The notes beneath the pieces were generated by a model. The model ran no database searches, was not told the DNA's origin, and saw only the letters and a program-made list of their open reading frames with translations. Shown here one piece after another: positions 1 through 6,407 of a DNA stretch of 7,452 nt (positions are counted from its first letter, which is position 1; every line of letters begins with the position of its first letter). The position numbers and the translations under genes are program-made. Source of the DNA: CAJQND01 sp051010055 (lineage in GTDB: Bacteria > Pseudomonadota > Alphaproteobacteria > Rhizobiales > CAJQND01); NCBI GenBank assembly GCA_051010055.1, contig JBPCVY010000280.1:1-7452 (forward strand), given 5' to 3'.

Positions 1-282
1 GGCCAGACCGACCGAAAAGGCATCCTCATCGGCAATGCCATATTCCAGTATCCGACACAGCCCATCCTCCATAGCGTCAATCGCTTCGAGCACCACCGCG
101 CCTTCAACGCAGCCACCGGAAACCGACCCGATAAAATTACCTTCACCATCAATGGCAAGCTGCGAGCCCACGGGCTGTGGCGCTGAGCCCCAGGTTTCAA
201 TGACCGTAGCAATAGCAACCTTACGGCCCTCTTCAAGCCAGTTTTTGGTCTCCCCCAACAATCCATGATCTGGTGAACTCAT
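1..282 (-). CDS. xdhC: XdhC/CoxI-family molybdenum cofactor maturation protein, N-terminal part (cut by window edge)
   Basis: Only the first 94 residues are inside the window; the frame is open through position 1. They match the N-terminal XdhC/CoxI domain: ATVIETWGSAPQPVGSQL at about residues 25-42 and GSVSGGCVEGAV at 52-63, both hallmarks of the family. XdhC proteins bind molybdenum cofactor and promote its sulfuration and insertion into xanthine-dehydrogenase-type enzymes in the cytoplasm; that role is known for the family and inferred here. The ATG at 282-280 overlaps the coxE stop as ATGA. It is preceded by AAGGAG (complement of 290-295) seven bases away, so the start is secure and translation is probably coupled to coxE. 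Many cox clusters split this function between a short protein of about 110 residues (this domain only) and a longer one with a Rossmann domain. Which applies here lies beyond the edge. The position after coxE also fits coxF or coxI nomenclature, so the symbol is tentative. Confidence 0.9.
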   Translation of the reverse strand, partial: MSSPDHGLLGETKNWLEEGRKVAIATVIETWGSAPQPVGSQLAIDGEGNFIGSVSGGCVEGAVVLEAIDAMEDGLCRILEYGIADEDAFSVGLA

Positions 283-1529
283 ACAGCTTCTCCTTGTGCA
301 AGCCAGTGGCGCGGGTTCGAGGTGTTTGAGCGCGCGTGTGTAGCGGTCAACGTGCGCGCCAGTTCCTCAAGTGAATTGAGATTATGCACCGGCCTGAATT
401 CGTCAACATGGGCAAGCATGGTGCGGATGCCGCCGGCGCGCGCCTCAAAGCCATCATAACGCAAAAGCGGATTAAGCCAGGTGAGCCGTTTTGTCGAACG
501 CTTAAGGCGCGAGATTTCCTTCTCAAGCACGCCGTCATCGTCTCGCTCAAGCCCATCGGTTATGAGCAGAACATGCGCGCCCTGGGCAAGAACCCGCCGC
601 GACCATTTGAAGTTGAATTCACGCAGGCAGGCGCCGATGCGGGTACCGCCCGACCAGTCCTTCACCTGGTTCGTCACCTCCTCAACCGCTTCATCAACAT
701 CGCGCCGTTCAAGCGCGCGGGTAATATTGGTAAGCCGGGTGCCAAACAAGAACACATGCATGCGCGAGCGGTCCGACTTCATGGCGTGCAGGAAATGCAC
801 AAACATGCGGCTATAGCCGGACATGGAGCCGGATATATCGCACAGCACGACGAGTGGCGGTTCTTTCAATCTGCGGGTGCGGAATTTCAAAATGTCGCCG
901 CCTGCGCCGGAACGGGCAGCCGCTTTCAGGGTGCGCCGCATATCGACATTGCCTTTTGAGGCCGGCCCAAACCTTCTTGTTGGCGCGCGGAACCTGCCAA
1001 CGCGCATGAGCGCTATGGCGCGCATCGCGTCTGCTTGTTCTTCAGAAAACATCTGCTCGAAATCCTTATCGCGCAAAACTTCATCGGCGTTGAACGTGTA
1101 GCTGGCATCGATTTCAAGAAGCTCCTTTGGCGGGCGCCGTGTTGATTGGACATCCGGGCCCTCAAACATGGCAGATGACAAACGGCGCTCGCCCGCCTTT
1201 TTCTTATGCTCACCAGCGGGCCTTGCCACTTCCTGAAAAAACATGCTCATCAATTGCTCAAGCATTTTCGGCTTTTGCCAGAAAACGTGGAAAGCCTGAT
1301 CAAAAACCGCCCTGTGCTCGCGCCGGCGCACAAACAGTGCATGCAGCATCCAGTAAAAATCATCACGGTTGCCGAGGCAACCACTCTCCGCAGCGCTGAT
1401 TGCATCAATGACTTGCGCAGTGCCTACCGGCAGTCCCGCCTGGCGCAAAATCCGGGCAAAATGCATGATGTTTTCCGCCAGCTTTCCCCCGGCAGGTTTG
1501 GCATGCCCAGCTGTTGATGGCGTGTTCAC
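279..1529 (-). CDS. coxE: CoxE-like VWA-domain (MIDAS) maturation protein
   Basis: This is a 416-residue protein of the CoxE family (VWA containing CoxE-like), the usual length for the family. The VWA domain is C-terminal. A complete metal-ion-dependent adhesion site is visible: DISGS at 231-235, the threonine in GGTRIG at 294-299, and the aspartate of TDG at 324-326. Typical family segments follow: WLNPLLR at 351-357 and PVHNL at 380-384. The N-terminal half (about 20-200) is helical, charged and without signal peptide or membrane segment, so the protein is cytoplasmic. In Oligotropha carboxidovorans, CoxE works with the ATPase CoxD in maturing the CO dehydrogenase active site; the same partnership is inferred here. 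The start is GTG at 1529-1527, sharing GTGA with the coxD stop. No good Shine-Dalgarno precedes it, which points to translational coupling. The next methionine is residue 22, inside conserved-looking sequence, so GTG is preferred. Its stop overlaps the next gene's ATG. Confidence 0.93.
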   Translation of the reverse strand: MNTPSTAGHAKPAGGKLAENIMHFARILRQAGLPVGTAQVIDAISAAESGCLGNRDDFYWMLHALFVRRREHRAVFDQAFHVFWQKPKMLEQLMSMFFQEVARPAGEHKKKAGERRLSSAMFEGPDVQSTRRPPKELLEIDASYTFNADEVLRDKDFEQMFSEEQADAMRAIALMRVGRFRAPTRRFGPASKGNVDMRRTLKAAARSGAGGDILKFRTRRLKEPPLVVLCDISGSMSGYSRMFVHFLHAMKSDRSRMHVFLFGTRLTNITRALERRDVDEAVEEVTNQVKDWSGGTRIGACLREFNFKWSRRVLAQGAHVLLITDGLERDDDGVLEKEISRLKRSTKRLTWLNPLLRYDGFEARAGGIRTMLAHVDEFRPVHNLNSLEELARTLTATHARSNTSNPRHWLAQGEAV

Positions 1530-2443
1530 TGTGCAGTAGCTCGCAGCTCAGCCTGTATCTCATTGAGAATACGCTTGGCTTCCGAGCCCTCCATGCGCGA
1601 AATATCGTCTTGGTACTTGAGCAGAACGCCCAGGGTGTCGTTCACAACCGCTGGATCAAGCGAGATTTTGTCCAGTTCATGGAGCGCGCTTACCCAATCA
1701 AGGGTTTCGGCAACCCCTGGTGATTTGAAAAGGTCCTGGCCGCGCAAAGCCTGCACAAAGGCAACCACCTCGCGGGCAAGGTTTTCAGCCGCCTGAGGCA
1801 ACCGCGCATGAATGATTTGCAACTCGCGCTCTGCATCAGGATAGCCAACCCAGTGATAGAGGCACCGCCGTTTCAGAGCATCATGGATTTCCCGGGTGCG
1901 GTTCGATGTAATGATGGTGACGGGCGGGTGCGCGGCGGAGAATGTGCCAAGCTCTGGAATCGTGATCTGGAAATCAGACAAAACTTCCAAAAGGTATGCC
2001 TCAAACGCCTCATCTGCCCGGTCGAGCTCATCAATGAGCAAAACGGGCGGACCGTCCATCCCCTGTTCAAGGGCCTGCAACAACGGGCGTTTAATCAAAA
2101 ACCGCTCAGAGAAAATATCGCTTGATGCGGTATTGCGGTTAAGGTCACCAGCAGCTTCAGCCAACCTGATTTCAATCATCTGGGCAGAGTAGTTCCACTC
2201 GTAGACTGCCGAATTGACGTCAAGCCCCTCATAGCATTGGAGCCGGATAAGCGGGCGGCCAAGGGCCCGGCTGAGGGTTTTTGCAATTTCGGTTTTGCCA
2301 ACCCCGGCCTCGCCTTCAAGAAACAACGGCCTTCCCAGCTTCAAAGACAGGAAAATAACAGTCGCCAACGCCCGGTCCGCCACATAGTTCGCAGATGTCA
2401 GCAGTTCCAGCGTGTTTTCGATTGTCTTTGGCAGTCCTGTCAT
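1526..2443 (-). CDS. coxD: CoxD-like MoxR-family AAA+ ATPase
   Basis: A 305-residue MoxR-type AAA+ ATPase, close to the family length of about 300. Walker A is GEAGVGKT at 44-51, Walker B VLLIDELDRAD at 134-144, the sensor 1 region TSNRTRE at 179-185, and the arginine pair after DALK at 192-193 fits the arginine-finger region. The CYEGLD segment at 70-75 is typical of the CoxD branch. In O. carboxidovorans, CoxD is an ATP-dependent chaperone needed to build the sulfur- and copper-containing Mo site of CoxL. By context it should act with the VWA protein encoded immediately downstream (GTGA overlap) on CoxL. The ATG at 2443 is the only reasonable start, since an in-frame stop lies about 40 bases upstream. 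The ribosome site is weak (GGGAAT about nine bases upstream). The gene begins 62 bases past the end of the terminator that follows coxM, so it is either read through or has its own promoter; no convincing promoter was seen. Confidence 0.94.
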   Translation of the reverse strand: MTGLPKTIENTLELLTSANYVADRALATVIFLSLKLGRPLFLEGEAGVGKTEIAKTLSRALGRPLIRLQCYEGLDVNSAVYEWNYSAQMIEIRLAEAAGDLNRNTASSDIFSERFLIKRPLLQALEQGMDGPPVLLIDELDRADEAFEAYLLEVLSDFQITIPELGTFSAAHPPVTIITSNRTREIHDALKRRCLYHWVGYPDAERELQIIHARLPQAAENLAREVVAFVQALRGQDLFKSPGVAETLDWVSALHELDKISLDPAVVNDTLGVLLKYQDDISRMEGSEAKRILNEIQAELRATAQ

Positions 2444-2505
2444 TTGGGTAATTCCCGTGTTGCCGGCTCCTCACAAGTAGTGCCCCGCCCCGGCCACTTC
2501 AATTG

Positions 2506-2541
2506 AAAAAGCCTGCCGGGCATTATTATGCCGGGCAGGCT
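2506..2541 (-). terminator. Intrinsic terminator after coxM
   Basis: A perfect 13-bp inverted repeat (2511-2523 with 2528-2540) encloses a 4-base loop; a further A:T pair (2510/2541) can extend it. The stem is GC-rich. Read on the minus strand, it is followed directly by five T residues (complement of 2506-2510). It starts about 21 bases after the coxM stop. This is the classic form of a Rho-independent terminator for transcripts running from coxS through coxM. On the plus strand the stem is not followed by a T-run, so it works mainly in the minus direction. Confidence 0.87.
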
Positions 2542-2562
2542 CATTTGCTTTCGCCGCGTAAA

Positions 2563-3357
2563 TTATCCAGCTGCTGCAACTGCCCGTTTGGCCATTACCG
2601 AGCACAGATGGGCCCTGTATTCAGCAGATGCATGTATATCATCATTGAGATCATCTGCCGGTATGGAGATGCCATCCAACGTTTCGGCGGAAAAGCTTCC
2701 ATCAAGGGCTTTTTCCATTTTCTTTGCCCGGAACGCACATGGTCCAGCGCCGGTGATGGCAACGCGCACGCCGCCTTTACCCATGTCCGCAACAAATGCC
2801 CCCACCATGGAGTAGCGCGAAGCCGGATTTGGGAATTTTGCATATGCCGCCCGCTTGGCAACCGGGAACCTCACCTCGGTGATGATTTCATTGTCCCGCA
2901 ACGCGGTTTCAAACATTCCTTTGAAGAACTTGTCGGCATCGATTTCGCGCTTGTTGGTAACAATGGTGGCATTCAAGCCAAGGCAGGCGCCGGGATAGTC
3001 CGCGGCAGGGTCATTGTTGGCGATTGAGCCGCCAATGGTGCCCATATGGCGGACATGGGGATCGCCAATCGAGCCAGCAAGCGCGGCAAGCGCTGGAATG
3101 TACTTTTGCACCCCTGCGTGGCCGGCAACCTCCGCATGGGTGGTGCCCCCCTTCACGGTTACGGTTTTTCCGTTCGCCTTGATGCCGGAGTTGTTGATGC
3201 CGGACAGATCAACCACGTCGCTTGGCGAGGCAAGCCGGGCCTTCAGCGTCGGGATTAATGTCTGCCCGCCGGACATGACGGTTCCATCATCAGCTTTCTT
3301 GAGCAGCTTTACCGCTTCATCAACGGATTTAGGCCGGTGGTAGCTAAAGTCATACAT
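2563..3357 (-). CDS. coxM: CoxM, FAD-binding medium subunit of a form II CO dehydrogenase-type molybdenum hydroxylase
   Basis: A 264-residue flavoprotein subunit of the CO dehydrogenase family. The N-terminal FAD-binding domain carries SGGQTLIP at 29-36 (variant of the AGGHSLLP motif) and TIGGSIANNDPAAD at 107-120; these two loops hold FAD in characterised CoxM proteins. The C-terminal CO-dehydrogenase flavoprotein domain covers about 160-264, ending with the typical AEYRAHLCSVMAKRA segment. It passes electrons from the CoxS iron-sulfur clusters to an external acceptor. The start chosen (MYDFSYHRP, ATG at 3357-3355) fits the family and has GGGAGGA (complement of 3364-3370) six bases upstream. 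A longer open frame from 3477 would add 40 basic residues overlapping the coxL end and is rejected. The gene lies 13 bases after coxL, so it is co-transcribed, and is followed by a terminator. At 264 residues it is slightly short compared with form I CoxM (about 288), as usual for this group. Confidence 0.95.
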   Translation of the reverse strand: MYDFSYHRPKSVDEAVKLLKKADDGTVMSGGQTLIPTLKARLASPSDVVDLSGINNSGIKANGKTVTVKGGTTHAEVAGHAGVQKYIPALAALAGSIGDPHVRHMGTIGGSIANNDPAADYPGACLGLNATIVTNKREIDADKFFKGMFETALRDNEIITEVRFPVAKRAAYAKFPNPASRYSMVGAFVADMGKGGVRVAITGAGPCAFRAKKMEKALDGSFSAETLDGISIPADDLNDDIHASAEYRAHLCSVMAKRAVAAAG

Positions 3358-3363
3358 TGTTGT

Positions 3364-3370
3364 TCCTCCC
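3364..3370 (-). promoter_or_regulatory. Ribosome binding site that fixes the coxM start
   Basis: GGGAGGA on the minus strand ends six bases before the ATG at 3357. It lies in the 13-base gap between the coxL stop and coxM, and supports the short 264-residue form of CoxM over the frame opening at 3477. Confidence 0.8.
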
Positions 3371-5737
3371 TTACTCGGCCGCTTCTGACGAAGCTGCATC
3401 CTGGATTGCGCTCCAAACCGCCTGCGGTGTCGCCGGCATCGGCACATCGCGCACGCCGAGCGCATCGGTAATTGCATTCATGACCGCGGCCGGAGCTGCG
3501 ATTGCTCCAGCTTCACCACAGCCCTTCACACCCAAAGGATTGGACGGGCATTCGGTGACGACAAAATCCAGCTTGAAGCTGGGAAGGTTGTCGGCACGGG
3601 GCATGCAATAGTCCATGTAGGACCCGGTGACGAGCTGACCGCTTTCAGGGTCATAATGCGCACCCTCCGTGAGCGCCTGGCCCACACCCTGGGCGATGCC
3701 GCCATGAACCTGGCCTTCAACGATCATCGGGTTGATCACATTGCCGAAGTCATCAACGGCCACCCAATCCACTATTTCCGTTGCCCCGGTTTCCGGATCC
3801 ACTTCCACTTCGCAAATGTGGCATCCAGCCGGGAATGTGAAGTTTGAAGGATCATGGAATGCCCCTTCTTTAAGCCCTGGCTCAATTTCATCAGTGGGAA
3901 TGGCATGGGCAACATAGGCAGCAAGCGCTACTTCCCCGAAGGCCATGGCCTTGTCGGTGCCCTTCACAGTGAACGAGCCATCCTTGAATTCAATGTCGCC
4001 TTCGGCTGCTTCCATCACATGAGAGGCCACCTTGCGGGCTTTCGCTTCCACCTTGTCGAGCGCCTTGGAAATGGCAGTCATGCCAACTGCGCCGGAGCGG
4101 GAGCCATAAGTGCCCATTCCGAACTGGACCTTGTCGGTATCGCCATGGACGATTTCCACCTGGTCGATGGGAATGCCGAGCCTGTCGGAAACCAGCTGGG
4201 CAAATGTCGTCTCATGGCCCTGACCATGGCTGTGAGATCCAGTAAGAACCTCCACATTACCTGTTGGATTGACTCGCACTTCTGCGCTTTCCCACAAGCC
4301 GACGCCTGCGCCAAGCGAACCAACCGCCGCGGACGGTGCGATGCCGCACGCTTCGATATAGTTGGAAAAGCCGATGCCGCGCAGCTTGCCATTGCGGGCC
4401 GAGCGGCGCCGCCTGTTGGCAAAGCTGCTATACTTGATCATCTCACAGGCCTTATCGAGCGATGCCTGATAATCACCTGCGTCATACATCATGATGACCG
4501 GGGTTTCGTGTGGGAATTCCTGCACAAAATTAATCCTGCGGAATTCAGCCGGATCCATGTTGATTTCCCGCGCGGCGGTCTCAACAATGCGCTCCACCAC
4601 GTAGGTGGCCTCAGGCCGCCCCGCCCCTCGATAGGCATCAACGGGCGCAGTGTTTGTGAACACCGCATCCACTTCGGCATGAATGCACGGAAGATTGTAT
4701 TGGCCCGACAACAATGTTGCGTAGAGATATGTCGGCACACACGATGCAAAGGTTGAAAGGTAAGCGCCCATATTGGCAATGGTGCGCACCTTTAGGCCAA
4801 GCATTTTTCCGTTTGCATCCACCGCCAGCTGAGCCTTGGTGACATGATCGCGGCCATGGGCATCAGACAAGAACGATTCATCGCGCCCCGCTGTCCACTT
4901 GATTGGCCGGTCAACTTTCCGCGATGCCCAAACACATGCGGTTTCTTCAGCGTAGATGAAAATCTTCGATCCGAAGCCGCCGCCAACATCCGGCGCAATC
5001 ACCCGCAACTTATGTTCAGGCGCAATGCCAATAAACGCAGAAAGCACCAGCCGGGCCACATGGGGGTTTTGCGACGTGGTGTAGAGAGTGAAGCTGTCGG
5101 TGCCGGAATCAAACGCGCCGATTGCGGCCCGCGGCTCAATGGCGTTTGGAATGAGCCGGTTATTGACCAGATCAATTTCCGTTACGTGGGCAGCATTTGC
5201 AAATGCTGCATCAACGGCAGCCGCATCGCCTATTTCCCAGTTGAACACAGTGTTGTTGGCCGCTTCGCCGTGAACCTGAGCCTTAGCACTTTGGGCACCA
5301 GCGGTATCAACCACCGCATCAAGTTCCTTGTAATCAACCTCAACCAGCTCACCGGCAGCTTTTGCCTGTGCGGCGGTTTCTGCCACCACCATGGCCACGT
5401 GATCGCCTACATAGCGCACCTTGCCATCGGCCAAAACCGGATGGGGCCCTGCGCTCATGGGCGAGCCGTCCTTATTGTGAATCAACCACACGCAAATGAG
5501 TCCACCGAGCCCGTCCGCAGCAATATCCTTGCCGGTAAAAACGGCCAGAACGCCATCAGCGGCTTCGGCCTTCTTGGTGTTGATTTTGCGAATTTTTGCG
5601 TGGGCATGGGGGCTGCGCACGAAGTGGGCATAAGTTTGCCCGGGTAAGTTAATGTCGTCGGTATAGTTGCCCTTGCCCGTGATGAAACGCTGGTCTTCCT
5701 TGCGCGGAACCCTTGCGCCAATACCAGTTTCACTCAT
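3371..5737 (-). CDS. coxL: CoxL, molybdopterin-binding large subunit, form II (AYRGAGR) type
   Basis: A 788-residue molybdopterin-binding catalytic subunit of the xanthine oxidase/CO dehydrogenase superfamily, with the usual length and no signal peptide. Recognised elements in order: the N-terminal aldehyde-oxidase/xanthine-dehydrogenase a/b hammerhead-type domain (about 15-145), the DVGGGFGSK loop at 250-258, the active-site loop AYRGAGR at 368-374, the cofactor-binding HGQGHE at 504-509, and KGCGEAG at 738-744, whose Glu742 corresponds to the conserved catalytic glutamate. The loop at 368-374 is the deciding feature. Proven form I CO dehydrogenases have AYxCSFR, whose cysteine binds copper; this protein has glycine there and so belongs to form II (putative CO dehydrogenase, BMS clade). 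Form II substrates are uncertain: CO at low activity or another small molecule or heterocycle. The ATG at 5737 has AAGGA (complement of 5744-5748) six bases upstream. It lies 77 bases after coxS and 13 before coxM, giving S-L-M order as expected for form II. Confidence 0.96.
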   Translation of the reverse strand: MSETGIGARVPRKEDQRFITGKGNYTDDINLPGQTYAHFVRSPHAHAKIRKINTKKAEAADGVLAVFTGKDIAADGLGGLICVWLIHNKDGSPMSAGPHPVLADGKVRYVGDHVAMVVAETAAQAKAAGELVEVDYKELDAVVDTAGAQSAKAQVHGEAANNTVFNWEIGDAAAVDAAFANAAHVTEIDLVNNRLIPNAIEPRAAIGAFDSGTDSFTLYTTSQNPHVARLVLSAFIGIAPEHKLRVIAPDVGGGFGSKIFIYAEETACVWASRKVDRPIKWTAGRDESFLSDAHGRDHVTKAQLAVDANGKMLGLKVRTIANMGAYLSTFASCVPTYLYATLLSGQYNLPCIHAEVDAVFTNTAPVDAYRGAGRPEATYVVERIVETAAREINMDPAEFRRINFVQEFPHETPVIMMYDAGDYQASLDKACEMIKYSSFANRRRRSARNGKLRGIGFSNYIEACGIAPSAAVGSLGAGVGLWESAEVRVNPTGNVEVLTGSHSHGQGHETTFAQLVSDRLGIPIDQVEIVHGDTDKVQFGMGTYGSRSGAVGMTAISKALDKVEAKARKVASHVMEAAEGDIEFKDGSFTVKGTDKAMAFGEVALAAYVAHAIPTDEIEPGLKEGAFHDPSNFTFPAGCHICEVEVDPETGATEIVDWVAVDDFGNVINPMIVEGQVHGGIAQGVGQALTEGAHYDPESGQLVTGSYMDYCMPRADNLPSFKLDFVVTECPSNPLGVKGCGEAGAIAAPAAVMNAITDALGVRDVPMPATPQAVWSAIQDAASSEAAE

Positions 5738-5814
5738 GAGATGTCCTTCCCTGATCGCGGTACCTTCTGAAAACCGGCCCGCTAATTGATTTTGAAATCA
5801 GCGCGGTTGCGCAC

Positions 5815-6276
5815 CTACATTTTGCGGGCGCCCTGCTTTATCGCCTTGACGATGTTGTGGTAGCCGGTGCAGCGGCAAATGTTGCCTTCAAGCTCATCGC
5901 GGATCAGTTCCTCAGACAGCTTTTTGCCATGCCGGTTGGCTATATCGATGCCGGCCATAATCATGCCGGGGGTGCAAAACCCGCACTGCAAACCATGGTT
6001 CGCCCGGAACGCGTCCTGCATAGGGTGCAGTTTGCCGTTGGCGATGCCTTCAATCGTTGTCACATCCGAGCCATCACAAGCAGCTGCAAGAGCGGTACAG
6101 GATTTTATCGCCTTGCCGTTCACATGGACGACGCAAGCACCGCATTGCGATGTGTCGCACCCGACATGGGTGCCGGTTAGCCCCAAATTTTCACGTAAGA
6201 ATTCGACTAGCAACGTACGCCCCTCAACCTCCCCAGACACAGTGTTGCCGTTTACCTTCATTGATACATTGGGCAT
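5815..6276 (-). CDS. coxS: CoxS, two-[2Fe-2S] small subunit of the molybdenum hydroxylase
   Basis: A 153-residue iron-sulfur subunit. The N-terminal plant-ferredoxin-type cluster is held by Cys40, Cys45, Cys48 and Cys60 (CDTSQCGAC then KSC). The C-terminal four-helix domain binds the second cluster through Cys98, Cys101 (QCGFCTPGM), Cys134 and Cys136 (NICRCTGY). All eight ligands are present, so both clusters should form and relay electrons from the Mo centre in CoxL to FAD in CoxM. The start at 6276 (MPNVSMKVNG) is chosen because GGGAGG (complement of 6289-6294) lies 12 bases upstream and length matches the family. A frame opening at 6372 would add 32 basic residues unlike any CoxS and run through the likely promoter. 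It is the first gene of the S-L-M unit, 131 bases downstream of the reductase gene. The stop is TAG at 5817-5815, followed by an unusually long 77-base gap before coxL. Confidence 0.96.
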   Translation of the reverse strand: MPNVSMKVNGNTVSGEVEGRTLLVEFLRENLGLTGTHVGCDTSQCGACVVHVNGKAIKSCTALAAACDGSDVTTIEGIANGKLHPMQDAFRANHGLQCGFCTPGMIMAGIDIANRHGKKLSEELIRDELEGNICRCTGYHNIVKAIKQGARKM

Positions 6277-6287
6277 TTTACGCGTTG

Positions 6288-6294
6288 ACCTCCC
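6288..6294 (-). promoter_or_regulatory. Ribosome binding site that fixes the coxS start
   Basis: GGGAGGT on the minus strand lies 11 bases before the ATG at 6276. The spacing is a little long, but it is the strongest Shine-Dalgarno match nearby and supports the 153-residue CoxS. Confidence 0.7.
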
Positions 6295-6327
6295 GAATTT
6301 CCTCTTATTTATTTTTCTCCACTCATG

Positions 6328-6356
6328 ATGTTGCGCGGGCTGGCGCTCACGGTCAA
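6328..6356 (-). promoter_or_regulatory. Possible promoter for coxSLM
   Basis: In the 131-base gap between the reductase gene and coxS, the minus strand has TTGACC (preceded by C, giving the CTTGAC form favoured in alphaproteobacterial housekeeping promoters; complement of 6351-6356). A 17-base spacer and CAACAT (complement of 6328-6333) follow. The -35 match is good, the -10 match poor. Transcription from it would start near 6320 and leave an A-rich leader of about 45 bases before coxS. No clear operator or regulator site was recognised. The alternative is that coxS is read through from the upstream gene. Confidence 0.35.
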
Positions 6357-6407
6357 GTCTCCTATAGTCCAAACACCTTGAATTAGTCGAAATTTTCTGG
6401 CCGAAAG

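Noticed and set aside
35..268. A 77-residue serine/proline-rich plus-strand open frame
   Set aside because: It is antisense to the well-supported XdhC N-terminal domain.
384..959. A 191-residue plus-strand open frame opposite coxE
   Set aside because: It is antisense to the VWA protein with an intact MIDAS; composition is typical of a shadow frame and no family was recognised.
2498..2507. Palindrome TTCAATTGAA as an operator for coxD
   Set aside because: It is short, overlaps the terminator T-run, and AT-rich palindromes of this size are common by chance.
3358..3477. N-terminal extension of coxM by 40 residues
   Set aside because: The extension is basic, unlike the family, overlaps coxL, and the start at 3357 has an excellent ribosome site.
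3854..5647. Long plus-strand open frames opposite coxL (about 300 and 267 residues)
   Set aside because: They lie fully antisense to a motif-complete coxL, show no recognisable domain, and arise from the codon bias of the opposite strand.
3371..5737. Calling the enzyme a proven (form I) aerobic CO dehydrogenase
   Set aside because: The loop is AYRGAGR and the gene order S-L-M; the AYxCSFR signature is absent.
6277..6372. N-terminal extension of coxS by 32 residues
   Set aside because: The extra residues match no CoxS, and the start at 6276 has GGGAGG upstream and gives the family length.
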